From Leucobacter chromiiresistens (GTDB lineage: Bacteria; Actinomycetota; Actinomycetes; Actinomycetales; Microbacteriaceae): 64,000 nucleotides of DNA. Shown in pieces: positions 62,409-64,000 of this stretch. The DNA lies in assembly GCF_900102345.1 (NCBI RefSeq), contig NZ_FNKB01000001.1, forward strand, positions 930,001-994,000, given 5' to 3'. Both the position numbers and the translations under genes were made by a program. Numbering within the stretch: the stretch's first letter is position 1; the number at the start of each line of letters is the position of its first letter. Below the pieces are notes generated by a model. The model searched no databases and was not told the origin of the DNA. It was given only the letters and a program-made list of their open reading frames with translations.

Positions 62409-63565
62409 CAGTGATCACTCCCAATTGCGAGCAGCCCGGCTTCGAGTGCGGCGAATGCGGGATCGACGTTCCGGCGTGGTTCTCCGCAGTCCGGGCAATG
62501 CGAGCGTTCGATTTCACGAAGACGCTCACTGCCCCACCAGTGCTCACCACGAAGACATGCGGCAACAGGCGATTCGGAAGCGAACGCGTCGGCCGCCGGA
62601 GCGGGATCAAAGGGTGCGGTACCGTCGCCGCCTACCGCCCACTTTTCTGGGTAGCGGACGATGACAGACGCGATGTAGCTTGCAGGCTTATTCACGCGGC
62701 CACTGGCTCGCAGCAGCGTGTCTCGTGTGGCCTGAACGACGTCCACACCAGCAAGGTCCACTCGGCCCTGAATCTCGCGCTCTACCGCTGCGAGCGTGAG
62801 GCCACAACCGGGAGCGAGTGCTTCGAGCTCAGCGTCAATCTCAGCGTCGCGCGTGGTCTGGTTGGTTGGTCGAATTGAAGATTGAGAACCAACCAACCAA
62901 CCTTGGTTTTCTTCTTCCTTTATAGGGGTGGTGCGAATTTCGTCGACCGGTACACCGCTATGCGAATCTCGTGGGGCGGTGCTGACCTGGTGTTCTTCAC
63001 CGGGGTGCGAATTTCGTGGGGCGGTGCCGTCACCGCTATGTGAAATTCGTGGGGCGGTGAAAGTGGGCTCAACCGGCCTCTGTGCTCCGGCCCTCGAAAG
63101 CAGCTCATTCTGCTTTTCGAGCCACAGCTCGTACGGCTCGTCGACTTCGATCACGCCGCCGTCAGGTCCAAGATCAACGTTCTCGTCAGGGTCTTGTGTG
63201 AAGACACGTACCCGGAGGTTGCCGGTCAGATCCGTGTAACGAGGCTGCCCCTTTCGGTCGAGTATCGGGGACCCATCACGCATCATCGGAGCAACCGAGC
63301 CAGCCGGCCACCGGTCACGCACCTCGAGGAAGAACCCGTAACGACGGAGGGTGTTCTTCGCGGTCTTCCACGCGTAGTCGGTGAGGCCCAGATCGCGCTT
63401 CGCTTTGGCGGGTGTGACTTCGAAGTTCTCTGCATGTGACTGCATGTACAGAAACAGGGCGATCGGCAAGCCGGTAACGCGAGGATCTCGCACCCACCAG
63501 TTGCGGTGCGTCCCGTACTGGTCCTCGAAACGCATCCGTTGCCGGACGATCGGAGTGTTACTCAT
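62408..63565 (-). CDS. Winged-helix replication initiator-like protein with internal iterons
   Basis: 385 residues from ATG 63565, whose ATGA overlaps the preceding small gene. The N-terminal domain (about 1-110) has RNWWVRDPRVTG and AKRDLGLTDYAWKTAKNTLRRYG, a winged-helix like plasmid RepA-type proteins. A central linker repeats TAPRxSHSG because its DNA carries iterons (62932-63058). The C-terminal part has CPDCGEPRR and a helical end. It probably binds its own coding region to start replication. First large gene of the maintenance operon. Confidence 0.75.
   Translation of the reverse strand: MSNTPIVRQRMRFEDQYGTHRNWWVRDPRVTGLPIALFLYMQSHAENFEVTPAKAKRDLGLTDYAWKTAKNTLRRYGFFLEVRDRWPAGSVAPMMRDGSPILDRKGQPRYTDLTGNLRVRVFTQDPDENVDLGPDGGVIEVDEPYELWLEKQNELLSRAGAQRPVEPTFTAPRISHSGDGTAPRNSHPGEEHQVSTAPRDSHSGVPVDEIRTTPIKEEENQGWLVGSQSSIRPTNQTTRDAEIDAELEALAPGCGLTLAAVEREIQGRVDLAGVDVVQATRDTLLRASGRVNKPASYIASVIVRYPEKWAVGGDGTAPFDPAPAADAFASESPVAACLRGEHWWGSERLREIERSHCPDCGEPRRNVDPAFAALEAGLLAIGSDH
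62859..62899. repeat. Perfect inverted repeat beside AT-rich tract in rep
   Basis: TGGTTGGTTGGT (62859-62870) and ACCAACCAACCA (62888-62899) are exact complements with a 17-base AT-rich loop. An AT-rich stretch continues to about 62925. Beside iterons this would suit an origin unwinding region. Confidence 0.6.
62932..63058. repeat. Four iteron-like repeats inside rep, candidate replication origin
   Basis: Units of TGCGAATTTCGTGGGGCGGT occur at 62961-62980 (one change), 63006-63025 and 63039-63058 (two changes), plus a partial unit at 62932-62942. Spacing is irregular (45 and 33 bases). Two are preceded by CACCGCTA. The core GAAWTTC is dyadic. They lie in the protein linker, where codon constraints are weak. 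Confidence 0.65.
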
Positions 63566-63684
63566 CGCGTCCACCCCTCAAGCAGGGCCAGAGCCGCGCT
63601 GGGAGGCTGGCTATTCTCGCGTGCTGTGAATTCGCTTCCAGGCGTGACCACAGCGCGCGCGCAGGTGTCAAAATCGTGAGACAT
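63562..63684 (-). CDS. 40-aa leader-like gene coupled to rep
   Basis: ATG 63684 follows AAAGGAA; the peptide begins MSHDFDTCARAVV and ends LEGWTR, with its stop overlapping the rep start (ATGA). Soluble with one Cys. Such tiny upstream genes often set Rep translation through coupling. No family recognised. Confidence 0.6.
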   Translation of the reverse strand: MSHDFDTCARAVVTPGSEFTARENSQPPSAALALLEGWTR

Positions 63685-63711
63685 GAATCGGAGTTCCTTT
63701 CAAGGAATTCG

Positions 63712-63744
63712 CTGGCCTCTGGTGTTCCCGCACCAGGGGCCAGA
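63712..63744 (-). terminator. Hairpin between the XRE gene and the rep operon
   Basis: TGGCCTCTGGTG and CACCAGGGGCCA pair with one mismatch over TTCCCG, just past the stop of the minus-strand XRE gene. No strong T-run. Confidence 0.5.
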
Positions 63745-63756
63745 TTCGTTTCTGGG

Positions 63757-63999
63757 TTACGCGATGCTGCACGAGCAAGGCGACCGAAACGCCTCTGGCA
63801 GAAACGAAGCCGGAGGTAGTCCGATGAGCGCTGCGATCCGCAGCAATTGAGTCATCGTGAACTCGTACTTCTCGTCCCCCTGCAGCTTGCGATGGAACGA
63901 GGAAGCCGCGAGATTCGTTGCATCGGCCGCGCCGCGCTGCGAATACCCCGCCTCTTCGAGGGCCGCGACAACGAGAGCTGCGATCTCGCCAGCGACGGG
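63757..63999 (-). CDS. XRE-type HTH regulator, C-terminal part (cut by window end)
   Basis: 81 codons before the window ends. AALVVAALEEAGYSQRGAAD and NLAASSFHRKLQGD form the helix-turn-helix, with FTMTQLLRIAALIGLPP after it, as in the lambda-repressor family. It lies upstream of the maintenance operon in the same direction and may regulate it. The start is outside the window. Confidence 0.8.
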   Translation of the reverse strand, partial: PVAGEIAALVVAALEEAGYSQRGAADATNLAASSFHRKLQGDEKYEFTMTQLLRIAALIGLPPASFLPEAFRSPCSCSIA

Positions 64000-64000
64000 G

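Noticed and set aside
1..64000. tRNA or rRNA genes
   Set aside because: No cloverleaf with a T-loop GGTTCGA-type core or rRNA-like conserved stretch was seen on either strand, though a covariance search was not possible.

Overview
The window is high-GC DNA with ATGA-coupled operons, SCO6880 and DUF2637 proteins, an LAxTG sorting motif and leaderless promoters. It therefore looks actinobacterial, most likely Micrococcales (Microbacteriaceae, Brevibacteriaceae or similar). It reads as part of a large conjugative plasmid, or a plasmid-like integrative element, that carries metal resistance. The organism cannot be named from sequence alone.

Layout. (1) 1-3967: a decaying metal-resistance block with the end of a heavy-metal P-type ATPase, a CPBP protease gene broken by a nonsense codon, Met/His-rich membrane proteins, an intact CPBP protease and a multicopper oxidase relic. 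(2) 4382-7950: an arsenic operon (trxB, a 27-codon mini-gene, acr3 with a one-base frameshift, an ArsR-ArsC fusion, arsC). (3) 7926-10963: a serine resolvase, then a DUF262/DUF1524 defence-type nuclease gene between two 30-bp direct repeats. (4) 10979-18950, minus strand: a copper cassette (DsbA-like, DUF305, DUF6153-like, CopB ATPase, CopZ-like, CsoR, M23 peptidase, 38-aa membrane peptide, F510_1955-type lipoprotein, second DUF6153-like), with a perfect CsoR operator inside the csoR promoter. (5) 19039-26638: small accessory genes (NrdH-like redoxin, a tandem-repeat protein, SNase, an LAxTG wall protein, a zinc-ribbon/propeller membrane protein, zinc-knuckle proteins).

(6) 26642-53673: the transfer region. 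It holds a MobF relaxase-helicase, a Fic protein, an isochorismatase-like hydrolase, a large methylase-helicase, SSB and HNH genes. The minus-strand mating-channel operon follows: VirB8/TcpC-like, lytic enzyme, pilin-like, VirB6-like, SCO6880, VirB4-like ATPase and VirD4 coupling protein. A plus-strand GNAT gene is inserted in it. (7) 53753-59271: two large secreted surface proteins. (8) 59300-63684: a tightly coupled replication/maintenance operon (40-aa ORF, wHTH Rep with internal iterons, Cys/His-rich protein, ParB, unknown, 49-aa membrane peptide, DUF2637). An XRE-type regulator is cut off by the window end.

The most unusual feature is a pair of about 242-bp elements at 19219-19459 and 52316-52558. 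They have the same orientation and lie 33 kb apart. Each starts with a hairpin whose stem has changed on both sides together, each has a long-range inverted repeat closing the element, and each ends in a GAGGGAGG tract just upstream of a small-gene operon. They look like a duplicated structured RNA leader or a single-stranded-DNA promoter.
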